A stretch of DNA of 23,122 nucleotides from Massilia sp. UBA2604 (GCA_002339265.1 DDKG01000276.1:1-23122), one strand, 5' to 3'. Shown: positions 1-7,721, counted from the first letter of the stretch. The notes: a model not told the origin generated them from the letters alone. A program made the numbers and translations.

Positions 1-208
1 TGCGCGGCGGGCGGCCGGCCACCAGGCTGACCAGGGTCGGCGCGCCGACCACGACGCCCAGTGCATAGGCGGTGATCAGGTAGCCGGCTTGCGGGATGGT
101 AATGTGCAAGCCGTTGGCGATGTCGGGCAGAATGCCCATCATGACGAATTCGGTCATACCAATGCCGAAGCCGCCAAGGGCGAGTGGAAGTAGGCTTTTC
201 TTGATCAC
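1..208 (-). CDS. MFS transporter, N-terminal part (AraJ/DHA1-like efflux), truncated by window edge
   Basis: The reverse strand opens with a GTG codon at 208 and stays open to the window edge. The first residues are VIKKSLLPLALGGFGIGMTE, followed by an FVMMGILPDIA stretch and a second hydrophobic helix. This G-x-x-E-F-V-x-x-G-x-L-P-x-I-A pattern in the first transmembrane segment is typical of DHA1 drug or sugar efflux permeases of the AraJ/YdhP type. Roughly the first 69 residues are visible, so substrate and full length cannot be judged. It lies 136 nt downstream of the yigZ-like gene on the same strand and has a plausible promoter of its own (TATAGT at 275-280). The start codon is not firm, because no strong ribosome site precedes the GTG. 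Confidence 0.8.
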   Translation of the reverse strand, partial: MIKKSLLPLALGGFGIGMTEFVMMGILPDIANGLHITIPQAGYLITAYALGVVVGAPTLVSLVAGRPPR

Positions 209-274
209 GGGGATTGTTCTTGTTCGGAGTGGAAGAGGGAAGCCGGCCGAAGCGTATGCGCGGCCGGGTCTGGC

Positions 275-304
275 ACTATACCGGGAGCTGGCGGACGCGT
301 CCGC
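275..304 (-). promoter_or_regulatory. Candidate promoter with palindromic operator for the MFS gene
   Basis: On the minus strand TATAGT (275-280) is a good -10 hexamer 66 nt before the MFS start. The perfect 14-bp palindrome GCGGACGCGTCCGC at 291-304 covers the spacer and the place where a -35 box would fall. A palindrome at this position often binds a repressor such as TetR or MarR family proteins, but no regulator gene is visible nearby, so this is an inference. In GC-rich DNA such a palindrome can also arise by chance. Confidence 0.35.
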
Positions 305-344
305 TTTCGTGTCGTGATGACGGGTATAGGTCGCCGGAATGGCT

Positions 345-959
345 TCAGGCCGGCGCCTGTTCCCCGTCGTCGGCGTCGGACGGCCACTGCAGGCGGCCGT
401 GACCGGCTTCGTCGAGGCGGGCGCGCAGCGCGTCGGCGGCCCCAAGCGGCAGGCTGAAGGTGAAACGCACGTCGTCGCCGTGCTCGACCGCATCGAGGGT
501 GGCGCCGGCGCCATCGAGTTCGCGCCGCAGCATGCCTTCCATGGCATACGGGGCGGTGCAGCGCAGCTGGCGCAGCTTGATGATGGGAACCTTGGTTGCC
601 GTCAGCAAGGCCTGGGCCACGCTGTCGGTATAGGCGCGCACCAGTCCGCCCGCGCCGAGCTTGACGCCGCCGAAGTAGCGCACCACGGTGGCCAGCACGC
701 CTTCCAGGTCCTGGTGGCGCAAGACGTCGAGCATGGGACGGCCGGCAGTGCCGCTGGGTTCGCCATCATCGACCGCAGCCGACTGGCCGCCGGCCAGCAG
801 GGCCCAGCACACATGGGCCGCGCCCGGATGCTGGGCACGCAGCTCGGCCACGATCTTGACGGCCCCGGCGCGGTCCGGCATCGGCTGCACGCAGGCGATG
901 AAACAGCTTTTCTTGATGACCAGTTCGTGGTGAACAGCGCTGGCGATCGTCTGGGGCAT
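345..959 (-). CDS. YigZ/IMPACT family protein
   Basis: This 204-aa protein carries the two hallmark segments of the IMPACT/YigZ family: DDGEPSGTAGRP at residues 64-75 and YFGGVKLGAGGLVRAY at 95-110. The N-terminal UPF0029 domain spans roughly 15-125 and a DUF1949-like domain follows to about 195. The length matches the family norm of about 200 residues. The ATG at 959 was chosen because homologous sequence starts there; the frame is open further upstream, but that part runs into the tRNA terminator. Bacterial YigZ proteins bind nucleic acids or ribosomes and their eukaryotic relative IMPACT regulates Gcn2, but the bacterial role is not settled. It lies just upstream of the MFS gene on the same strand. 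Confidence 0.9.
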   Translation of the reverse strand: MPQTIASAVHHELVIKKSCFIACVQPMPDRAGAVKIVAELRAQHPGAAHVCWALLAGGQSAAVDDGEPSGTAGRPMLDVLRHQDLEGVLATVVRYFGGVKLGAGGLVRAYTDSVAQALLTATKVPIIKLRQLRCTAPYAMEGMLRRELDGAGATLDAVEHGDDVRFTFSLPLGAADALRARLDEAGHGRLQWPSDADDGEQAPA

Positions 960-975
960 GGCGTTCGGAAAGTGA

Positions 976-1013
976 AAACAACAACGCCAACCCGAAGGCT
1001 GGCGTTGTTGTTT
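976..1013 (-). terminator. Rho-independent terminator of the first tRNA-Lys
   Basis: The arms CAACAACGCCA (979-989) and TGGCGTTGTTG (1000-1010) pair perfectly around a 10-nt loop. Flanking A/T pairs extend the stem, and on the minus strand a T-rich tract follows. It starts 8 nt beyond the tRNA 3' end. It would also insulate the yigZ-like gene from tRNA transcription. Confidence 0.8.
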
Positions 1014-1020
1014 GAATCTT

Positions 1021-1096
1021 TGGTAGGCCGTGCGTGGCTCGAACACGCGACCAACGGATTAAAAGTCCGCTGCTCTACCAACTGAGCTAACGACCC
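1021..1096 (-). tRNA. tRNA-Lys (anticodon UUU)
   Basis: The reverse strand folds as a complete 76-nt tRNA. The acceptor arm GGGTCGT pairs with ACGGCCT and is followed by A73 and an encoded CCA. The D-arm GCTCAGTTGGTAGAGC and the T-loop GTTCGAGCC are canonical. The anticodon loop CTTTTAA gives UUU, reading AAA and AAG as lysine. It is identical over its full length to the copy at 7773-7848, and the two are direct repeats 6752 bp apart. Confidence 0.97.
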
Positions 1097-1108
1097 GAAG
1101 AAGACGAG

Positions 1109-1137
1109 ATTATAGCGGCACTTGACCGATTTACCAA
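1109..1137 (-). promoter_or_regulatory. Sigma70-type promoter of the first tRNA-Lys
   Basis: On the minus strand a consensus TATAAT (1109-1114) lies 12 nt before the tRNA 5' end. A TTGGTA (1132-1137) sits exactly 17 nt upstream of it. Hexamers and spacing fit a strong stable-RNA promoter. Confidence 0.75.
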
Positions 1138-1147
1138 GTGCTTTGAA

Positions 1148-1834
1148 TCACTTTTTATGCATGCCGGTTGTGTCATCGTCGTTCTCGGGCGGATGATCCG
1201 GCTGTTTTTCCTGCGTTTCGTCCTGCGTGTCTCCCTGTGAATCCGGTGCGTGCTCATGCCCAGGCGGCAGCTCGCTCTTCTGGACGGGCGCATATTTGGT
1301 CTTGGGGTCGCCTTCCATATCGCGTTCGATTTCGTCGTCTTCTGCCTTCACTTCACGCATGGCTTCCGGTTCGAGTTTCTCGGCATCGGTATTCATGCGG
1401 ATGAACACGCCCCAAGTCGCCAGGATCGCGGCGGCGGCCAGGCCGACCGAGGCGGCATGCGGGAGGAATTGGGGCGCGCCGTTGACGAACTTGAAGACGC
1501 CGATCAGGGCCTCGACCGAAAGGGCAACCACGACCACGATCAGGAAACGCGACAGGAAGCGGCGCACGCGGGTCGGCGCACTGATATTGGCCGAACGCTG
1601 GATTTCCTCTTCGAGCACGGTCTGCCCCAGTTCCAGCGATGCGACTGCGATGGTCAGCAGGCCGATACATTCGAGCAGGACGTCGAACCGCTCATTGGCG
1701 GGTTCGGCATTGAAGGGACTGAGCGCATGCCAGGTCTCGATCCCGGCCAAGACGATCAACCCCATTCCGCAGGTGAAGAAGAGGGCTACGATCATCAGGT
1801 AGCCGAGCAGGAAAATTCTTTCGATCAGGTGCAT
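1148..1834 (-). CDS. Predicted four-helix inner-membrane protein of unknown function
   Basis: I do not recognise this 228-aa protein with certainty. It has a hydrophobic N-terminal helix at about residues 7-30 and three further hydrophobic stretches near 55-72, 92-112 and 124-143. A strongly charged tail of about 80 residues follows, rich in Glu, Asp, Lys, Pro and Gln, and probably disordered and cytoplasmic. The pattern LTIAVASLELGQTV followed by a helix starting VVVVALSVEALI is loosely reminiscent of PsiE-like membrane proteins, but that is weak. The ATG at 1834 has a GGAG ribosome site about 9 nt upstream. The gene is divergent from vgrG and shares a 156-nt intergenic region with it. It lies inside the tRNA-bounded block, but its base composition is like the GC-rich chromosome. 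Confidence 0.75.
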   Translation of the reverse strand: MHLIERIFLLGYLMIVALFFTCGMGLIVLAGIETWHALSPFNAEPANERFDVLLECIGLLTIAVASLELGQTVLEEEIQRSANISAPTRVRRFLSRFLIVVVVALSVEALIGVFKFVNGAPQFLPHAASVGLAAAAILATWGVFIRMNTDAEKLEPEAMREVKAEDDEIERDMEGDPKTKYAPVQKSELPPGHEHAPDSQGDTQDETQEKQPDHPPENDDDTTGMHKK

Positions 1835-1887
1835 ATCGGGAAACTCCAGAAGTTGTAATTACTTTAACACCGAATGTGCTTGGGGCT

Positions 1888-1946
1888 GTGTCCGGATGAA
1901 TGCAAGCCGTAGTGATGATTGCGCGCAAGAGCCGCGTGCCGGACAC
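1888..1946. repeat. 8-bp perfect inverted repeat in the vgrG divergent promoter region
   Basis: GTGTCCGG at 1888-1895 and its exact complement CCGGACAC at 1939-1946 are separated by 43 nt. They lie between the divergent membrane-protein gene and vgrG. They could be operator half-sites bridged by a looping regulator, or a hairpin in a vgrG leader RNA. Chance occurrence in GC-rich DNA is possible. Confidence 0.35.
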
Positions 1947-1990
1947 CTTATATCGTGTGCCTGATCAGTTGATGAGGAGCACGTATTGCT

Positions 1991-4942
1991 ATGGCGAATG
2001 CGTTGATCGAGGAAGTGACCGCCGCATTGGCGGAATTTTCCGGGGCGATCAGGCTGATCGATCTCAGGGTCGGCGAACGTAACGAGTATCGGTTGCTGGT
2101 CGAGGCGTTCGCGGCCGAAGAGGCGGTGCAGGAGGTCGGTTTGCGGGATGTGATCGCCTTGTCGACCAGCGCTCACATCCCGGTGAACACGCTGCCCGGC
2201 CAGCCGGCCACCCTTGAGCTCAGCCTGGCCGACGGTACGCGGACATGGTTTTCCGGCGAGGTGTGCGCCGCCGCCATGCTGGACAGCGATGGTGGGCTGG
2301 CGCGGTACCGGATCCGCATCGCTCCCTGGATCTGGCGTCTGGCCCATGTACGCAATTGCCGCGTATGGCAGGACAAGCGCGTGATCGACATCGTCGATGC
2401 GGTGTTCGCGGATTACCGACCAGCGGCGCGCTGGCGCTGGAGCGACGAAACCAATTCTTTCATGGCCGACGCGCTACCCCGCAGCTATTGCTGCCAGTAC
2501 CGCGAATCCGATCTGGACTTCGTGCTGCGCCTGCTGGCCGAGGAAGGCTTGAGCTGGCGGATCGAAGAAACCGGCGACGGACACGGCCTGGTGCTGTTCG
2601 CCGACAGCAGCCAGCCGAGCGCTGCGCCGGAGGATGCGAGCAGTGCGTCGGACGGCGGCATTCGCTACCACGGAGCCGGTTCGGTCGAGCAGCGCGACTC
2701 GGTGCAATCCCTGCACGCCCGGCAGCGGCTGCACGCGTCGCTGATGACGGTGCTCAGCAGCGACTACAAGGCCAGGCGCAGTGTCAGCGCGAATTCCCCG
2801 TCCCACGTGCGCTACAACAAGCTGCCGGAACTCGAATCGTATGACGTGCCTGGCCAATATGCCTATGCCAATAGCGCACAGGCACGGCGTTATACTGATT
2901 TAAAAATGCAGGGGAAAGAGGCGCGCGGCCAGGTCTGGTCGGGGCGTTCGACCGTGCGCACCTTGCGTGCCGGCACACGACTGGACGTGACCGGCGCGCC
3001 GCTGCAGAAGCTGGGCGCGGCCGGCGCCTTCACCGTTCTGCGGGTGAGCAGCGTCGGCATCAACAATCTGCCGCCGCCGGCCCGGGACGCGCTGGCGGAA
3101 CTGTTCGGCCCGATTCCCGAGCTGCTGGAGCAGGCGCTGCGTGTGGTGCCGGCCGACTTCGGGCTGGCCATCGCCCAGGCGCGCCGCACTGGCTATGCCA
3201 ATTGCTTCGAGGCGATCCCTTATCAGGTGCCCTGGCGTCCGGAACTGCCGGGCAGCGACGGGCGCACGCACGCCAAGCCGACGGCGCGTGGCGCGCAGAG
3301 CGCGATCGTGGTTGGGATGGGCGGCAACGACAGTGCGCAGGGCGCCGACGAACTGTGCTGCGATCGGCTGGGGCGGGTGCGGATCCGGTTTCACTGGCAG
3401 GACAGCGGCAGCGCGACTTGCTGGGTGCGCGTGGCGCAGCGTTCGACGGGTTTCCAGTTCCTGCCGCGCATTGGCCAGGAAGTCCTGGTCCAGTTCCTGG
3501 AGAACGATATCGATCGGCCGGTCATCGTCGGCGCTTTGTATAACGGGCAGGGCGAGGGCGGCGTCGTGCCGACGCCCGGGGGAGAGCGGACGGCGACGGC
3601 TCAGGCCTCGCCGTTCGCAAAGGCTAATGACCATGCGAGGTCGGGACAGGGGAACCTGGCGGGCGGCAATAGCCCTGTATGGCATGGCGCGTCGCCGGAG
3701 AGCGAAGGACATCGTAATGGCGCGGCGCAGTGGGGGATTCGGAGCAAGGAGTTTGGCGGTTCAGGGTATAGCCAGTTGTTGTTTGACGATACCGATGGGC
3801 AGGGCCGGGTACAACTCAGATGCAGCCATGCGGCGACCGAGTTGAATCTTGGGCATTTGATTCACTCGGCCGACAATTATCGCGGGAGTTTTCGTGGGCT
3901 TGGGGCGGAGTTGCGGACCGATGCGTATGGAGCGGTGAGGGCGAGTGGTGGTCTTTTGGTCTCGAGTTACCGGATCAATCATGTAGCGTCAGTGCGGGAC
4001 CCTGCGGGAATAAATACGGCTGGGGTTGGATTGATTCGGCAAGCCGTGAGATTGGCTGGTGAGTGTCATCAGCAAGCATTGAATCATCGGGCTGTAGGAC
4101 TCGCAATGCACGTTGGTACGACAAAGACTGTTCTAAGTGCGCTACATGAAAACAAGGCGCCGCTTGAGGCAATGTTCGATGCATTGTTGGGCAACGCTGG
4201 AAAGCAAGGTGAGGACAAGACGGTCGAGAAATCAACGGGCCGAGCTGACGAGGCTCCGTCTGACATGGCTGAGCCATTGATTGCGGTAGCCGCCAGAGAT
4301 GGAGTCGGCGTAAATGCCGGCCAAAGCCTTCAACTGATCAGTGGAGAGGCGATCTGTCTGATGAGTGCTGCCGATGCCCAGATTGTTGTCGGTGGCACGA
4401 CCCGCATCCATTCACATCAAGCTTTTGGACTACTTGGAGGCATAGTCGACATCGGCAAGCAGGGTGTAGGGCTAGAGGCAGTTGCTGCCAAGGATGCAAT
4501 AGAAGTTCAGGCGCAAGCGGATGAGTTAAAGATTCAGGCAAGAGACGAAATTAATTTAGTCAGCATCAATGCACATATTGATTGGGTAGCCGCGAAGAGC
4601 ATAAGTGTGTCAACCGCTGGCGGGGCATCAGTTCTGGTCGATGGCGGAAATATTTCCGTTCTTTGTCCCGGGAGCGTCAAGATTCATGCTGGGAAAAAAA
4701 GTCTGTCCGGCCCCGAAAATGCACAGGTCGATCTTCCAGTCATGCCCACTAGTTCGACCCAATACAATGAGCGATTCGAGTTGCTGAACGTTGCAGGTGA
4801 GCCAGTTAAAAACATTCGGTATCGAGTTGAAAAAGAAGATGGAGGATATGTTGAGGGCGTGACGGATGATCAAGGACGAATCTCTCTTCAGCAAGGTTTT
4901 TCTCCTGAAAAGGTTGTGATAACTATTCTTGGAAGAGTTTAA
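1991..4942 (+). CDS. vgrG: Type VI secretion spike protein VgrG (TssI) with transthyretin-like C-terminal tail
   Basis: This 983-aa protein has the modular order of a large VgrG. Residues 1 to about 370 form the gp27-like base. Residues 440-525 hold the gp5-like OB fold, with RVRIRFHWQD near 463 and RPVIVGALYNGQG near 510. A T6SS_Vgr segment runs from about 590, then a DUF2345-like beta-helix needle from about 755 to 905. A final domain at about 918-983 has a transthyretin/carboxypeptidase-regulatory look (FELLNVAGEPVKNIRYRV, then GVTDDQGRISL). In the related E. coli VgrG1 a TTR tail docks the Tle1 lipase, so this tail may carry the lipase encoded 1 nt downstream. AGGAG at 1975-1979 supports the ATG. 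The 5' two thirds are GC-rich and the last third is AT-rich, suggesting a graft. No other T6SS structural gene is in the window. Confidence 0.93.
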   Translation: MANALIEEVTAALAEFSGAIRLIDLRVGERNEYRLLVEAFAAEEAVQEVGLRDVIALSTSAHIPVNTLPGQPATLELSLADGTRTWFSGEVCAAAMLDSDGGLARYRIRIAPWIWRLAHVRNCRVWQDKRVIDIVDAVFADYRPAARWRWSDETNSFMADALPRSYCCQYRESDLDFVLRLLAEEGLSWRIEETGDGHGLVLFADSSQPSAAPEDASSASDGGIRYHGAGSVEQRDSVQSLHARQRLHASLMTVLSSDYKARRSVSANSPSHVRYNKLPELESYDVPGQYAYANSAQARRYTDLKMQGKEARGQVWSGRSTVRTLRAGTRLDVTGAPLQKLGAAGAFTVLRVSSVGINNLPPPARDALAELFGPIPELLEQALRVVPADFGLAIAQARRTGYANCFEAIPYQVPWRPELPGSDGRTHAKPTARGAQSAIVVGMGGNDSAQGADELCCDRLGRVRIRFHWQDSGSATCWVRVAQRSTGFQFLPRIGQEVLVQFLENDIDRPVIVGALYNGQGEGGVVPTPGGERTATAQASPFAKANDHARSGQGNLAGGNSPVWHGASPESEGHRNGAAQWGIRSKEFGGSGYSQLLFDDTDGQGRVQLRCSHAATELNLGHLIHSADNYRGSFRGLGAELRTDAYGAVRASGGLLVSSYRINHVASVRDPAGINTAGVGLIRQAVRLAGECHQQALNHRAVGLAMHVGTTKTVLSALHENKAPLEAMFDALLGNAGKQGEDKTVEKSTGRADEAPSDMAEPLIAVAARDGVGVNAGQSLQLISGEAICLMSAADAQIVVGGTTRIHSHQAFGLLGGIVDIGKQGVGLEAVAAKDAIEVQAQADELKIQARDEINLVSINAHIDWVAAKSISVSTAGGASVLVDGGNISVLCPGSVKIHAGKKSLSGPENAQVDLPVMPTSSTQYNERFELLNVAGEPVKNIRYRVEKEDGGYVEGVTDDQGRISLQQGFSPEKVVITILGRV

Positions 4943-4943
4943 C

Positions 4944-6266
4944 ATGAGTGATGTTAAAAATTGTCCTGATGTGGCGGGTGTTATCAGGTTTGCAGAGCTT
5001 GGGAATCGCAAGAACGGTAGGTTGCAGGCTCAGTGGAAACTTACCGATTCTAAAAAATCAGATGTGGTAAAGCTGATCATTCCGCCAAATCGAGCGATTC
5101 CGATCATATTTGTTCCAGGTATTATGGGTTCTAATCTTTCTAATAAAAAGAATGTCCCAGTCTGGTTGCTGAATTCCATTGCTGGAGTGCCGAAGGATCT
5201 GGTAAAAGCTTGGGTGGGAAAGAAAGCGGGAGTCAGGCAGAATATATTGCATCCAGATAGAACTCAAGTTTACAAGCTTGGCGCAGTGCCCGATGCAAAT
5301 ATAAATTTGGGAGTTGATAAGGAAGAGTATGTTAGGCGCGGATGGGGCGAAGTATCGCAAGCTAGTTATCATGATTTTCTTCTGTGGTTAGAGGAAAAGA
5401 TGAATTCCCAAAGAAATCCGCTAGACTGGGCGGATTTTGAAAACTCAAATATTCCCAAATCTTCAGGCCGTAATGTTCAAATCGATGCCAAACTTCCTCC
5501 CGGCCTTGTGATGCGGATGGATGGGATCCCAGATTTCGCTGAAAGTGGCTTCCCAGTTAAGCCTGTAACATCCGATGAATTGCTGAGGCGAGCACATTTT
5601 TCCTACCCTATTTATGCTTTTGGATACAATTGGCTATGTTCAAATGATGACGGAGCGAAGGCTCTGGGAAAGAGAATAAAAGAAATAATCGTTGAAAATA
5701 ACACGAAGCACGTCAAGTGTGAGCAGGTGATAGTTGTCACGCACTCCATGGGCGGTTTGGTCGCTCGTGCATGCGCGAAATTGCCTGGCATGGCGGAATG
5801 TATTGCGGAAGTCGTGCATGGAGTGATGCCAGCGGTTGGAGCTGCGGTGGCTTACCGGCGATGCAAGGTTGGTATGGCGGATGAGAGTTACGTTGCGGGC
5901 TTGGTTATCGGGGCTACCGGAAAGGAGGTGTCTGCAGTGTTCGCACAGGCGCCGGGCGCGCTGCAACTATTACCCTCGGAGGAATATGGAAAGGGGTGGC
6001 TTGAGATTGAGGATCCGTCGACTGGAAAGTGCAAGTCGCTTCCTCGTTCCGATCCCTATGAAGAAATTTATTTAGAAAGGACTAAATGGTGGGGATTGAT
6101 TAAAGAAGAGTGGTTGGCACCCTCTGGCGGAAAGCCAATTAAGTGGGATAAGTATGCGGAGAACATTGGATTTGCCAAGAATTTTCACAAAAAAATATCC
6201 GGATATTTTCATCCTAATACATTTGTATTCTTTGGGGGCGGGTCTCAAAAAAAGAGTTTTAATTAA
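4944..6266 (+). CDS. T6SS lipase effector (Tle-like alpha/beta hydrolase), ending at a premature in-frame stop
   Basis: The 440-aa product has the alpha/beta-hydrolase opening IPIIFVPGIMGSNLS (FVPG at residues 56-59) and a nucleophile elbow VVTHSMGGL with Ser268, as in PGAP1/LCAT-like lipases and Tle effectors. It lacks the later catalytic Asp and His, which appear in the same frame at 6291-6671 beyond a TAA at codon 441. Without that stop the protein would be 575 aa. The ATG at 4944 lies 1 nt after the vgrG stop with GGAAG upstream; a TTG at 4929 is less likely. Position between vgrG and an immunity lipoprotein gene indicates an antibacterial phospholipase delivered by T6SS. Tle4/TplE, which has a PGAP1-like domain, is the closest named type I can suggest, because of the Tli4-like partner. 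As sequenced it is probably inactive unless the stop is read through or is an error. Confidence 0.8.
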   Translation: MSDVKNCPDVAGVIRFAELGNRKNGRLQAQWKLTDSKKSDVVKLIIPPNRAIPIIFVPGIMGSNLSNKKNVPVWLLNSIAGVPKDLVKAWVGKKAGVRQNILHPDRTQVYKLGAVPDANINLGVDKEEYVRRGWGEVSQASYHDFLLWLEEKMNSQRNPLDWADFENSNIPKSSGRNVQIDAKLPPGLVMRMDGIPDFAESGFPVKPVTSDELLRRAHFSYPIYAFGYNWLCSNDDGAKALGKRIKEIIVENNTKHVKCEQVIVVTHSMGGLVARACAKLPGMAECIAEVVHGVMPAVGAAVAYRRCKVGMADESYVAGLVIGATGKEVSAVFAQAPGALQLLPSEEYGKGWLEIEDPSTGKCKSLPRSDPYEEIYLERTKWWGLIKEEWLAPSGGKPIKWDKYAENIGFAKNFHKKISGYFHPNTFVFFGGGSQKKSFN

Positions 6267-6290
6267 ATAAGATGGAACGCCAGGAAGGGT

Positions 6291-6671
6291 ATGTCTTTTG
6301 GTGGTATTTCTTCCTCTTTATATTCACTACCCGATCTCCCTCACGATGCCATCCGAACCGATGGTTCAAACAATCTGTATGTCGGTGAAGAGAAAATCTT
6401 CCGTATGCCAAAACGGAGTGACTCCCCTGTGTTTGTCACGCAGGCAGTGAATCATTGGGAGGTGCGATGCGCACTTTATGATAGCACGGGAGATGGTACG
6501 GTGCCGTCACTATCTGGCGGGTTTCCCAGGGGGAGGGGAGAAAAGAGCATACTACAACAATTCGAACTGCCGGACATTGAGCACGAACCTGCTTATCGGG
6601 ATTCTCCATCCGCGCGACAAATCGCATACTATTCAATAACTAAATTGGCGGCGCTTGCCAAACTCACATGA
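6291..6671 (+). CDS. C-terminal remnant of the lipase effector, with probable catalytic Asp and His
   Basis: This 126-codon open frame continues the frame of the upstream lipase after the TAA at 6264-6266. The eight codons between the stop and this ATG also read sensibly (IRWNARKG). The segment STGDGTVP holds a probable catalytic Asp (residue 68 here, 517 of the joined protein). HEPAYRDSPSAR holds a probable catalytic His (residue 98, joined 547). DGTVP followed by a His about 30 residues later is the usual end of an LCAT/PGAP1-type lipase. An AGGAAGG lies 3 nt before the ATG, closer than is usual, so independent translation is possible but not convincing. Most likely this is the distal part of a pseudogenised effector. 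Its stop overlaps the immunity gene start as ATGA. Confidence 0.7.
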   Translation: MSFGGISSSLYSLPDLPHDAIRTDGSNNLYVGEEKIFRMPKRSDSPVFVTQAVNHWEVRCALYDSTGDGTVPSLSGGFPRGRGEKSILQQFELPDIEHEPAYRDSPSARQIAYYSITKLAALAKLT

Positions 6672-7696
6672 AAAACCTGATCGTACTGCTGATTTTTTCC
6701 ATATGTGGATCCGGTTGCCTTGATAAGAAGGAGGATGTCGTGAATAGTGGAGGTGAATTGAAGATGTTCAAATATTGCGTCGGCCGGACCTCTATCGAGA
6801 TTCCTGGCTCCTTAAGTCCAAGTGCCTCAGCGTCGGGGATATTTGGCGAGAAAGGTTCGGATCACCAAACGCCAACGATAGATCTCGATATCTCCACTTC
6901 AGAGGTGTCGATGTCGGATTATTTGACGCAGGTAAGAAGAAGGGAGACTGAGTTGAGGGAGATGGAAAGTGAGGATGTTAATATTTTGCGGCATATTCGA
7001 AAAATAACGGATAATATAACAATTTTTCGGGTGCAATCGATCGATGACGCTTACGTCAGTGAAGCAGTAGCGCTGGTTGAAGGAAGTTTGGTTAGTGCGA
7101 GGCTGGATTCGTATCGTAATCAGTTCGATCAAGCAGAACAACGACTAATTGATATCATCCATCGACTGAAATATTCTGATCACTCGACCGGTAAAAAGAT
7201 GCCCGGATTCTGTCTCGGACGACTGGTACTTGAAGGAGATTTTGAGTCTGAAATGGGGGATTACGCGTTCTTGGGCGAGAATGGAGTATATGTAACCGTT
7301 AATGTTGATACGTATACGCCTAATGAGGATGTTGACCTGTTATCAAGGGTATCAGGTCCAAAATCTTTGCTTTCAATATTTAAAGTCGATCATACTGTGC
7401 TACGAGCCCGTGAATTTAACGTGGCTGGAGTGGCAGCGCAAGAATGGCTTTCATGGGCCATTCTCCAGGATAATAGCGATATTCGAACTCATACGTTTGA
7501 GCTGGAGACGATTCGACCAGTGCCAAGTAAGGAAAAGCCTCTGATTACAGTCACGATGAGGACGGCTCAACCACGAGGAAATGGAATATACGCGAAGACT
7601 TCAATGCCAGATGAAGAAGCAATCAAATTGTGGGACAGTATCGTTAAATCGATACAATCTGCAGAAATTCAACCCCAAGTTATGCCTGGCGCGTAG
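6668..7696 (+). CDS. Tli4-like T6SS lipase immunity lipoprotein
   Basis: The 342-aa product begins with a lipoprotein signal sequence (MKNLIVLLIFSICGSGC), with Cys17 the likely lipidated residue. This would place it in the periplasm, where Tle phospholipases act. Two internally similar modules follow: one begins YCVGRTSIEIPG (Cys37) and the second PGFCLGRLVLEGDFE (Cys182). This C-x-G-R doublet is what I know from Tli4-family immunity proteins, which have an N- and a C-terminal domain of related fold. The start overlaps the effector stop by 4 nt (ATGA), so translation is coupled. The gene is intact although the effector gene has a stop. It is AT-rich like the effector, and a tRNA-Lys lies 76 nt downstream on the other strand. 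Confidence 0.75.
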   Translation: MKNLIVLLIFSICGSGCLDKKEDVVNSGGELKMFKYCVGRTSIEIPGSLSPSASASGIFGEKGSDHQTPTIDLDISTSEVSMSDYLTQVRRRETELREMESEDVNILRHIRKITDNITIFRVQSIDDAYVSEAVALVEGSLVSARLDSYRNQFDQAEQRLIDIIHRLKYSDHSTGKKMPGFCLGRLVLEGDFESEMGDYAFLGENGVYVTVNVDTYTPNEDVDLLSRVSGPKSLLSIFKVDHTVLRAREFNVAGVAAQEWLSWAILQDNSDIRTHTFELETIRPVPSKEKPLITVTMRTAQPRGNGIYAKTSMPDEEAIKLWDSIVKSIQSAEIQPQVMPGA

Positions 7697-7721
7697 CTAA
7701 AGCTTGATCAGGCACCAAAAA

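Noticed and set aside
6247..6270. Possible programmed frameshift: slippery A AAA AAG in the frame of dnaX type before the effector stop
   Set aside because: Shifting by -1 or +1 reaches TAA within a few codons (6260 or 6268), and the downstream part is in the original frame, so a shift cannot rejoin it.
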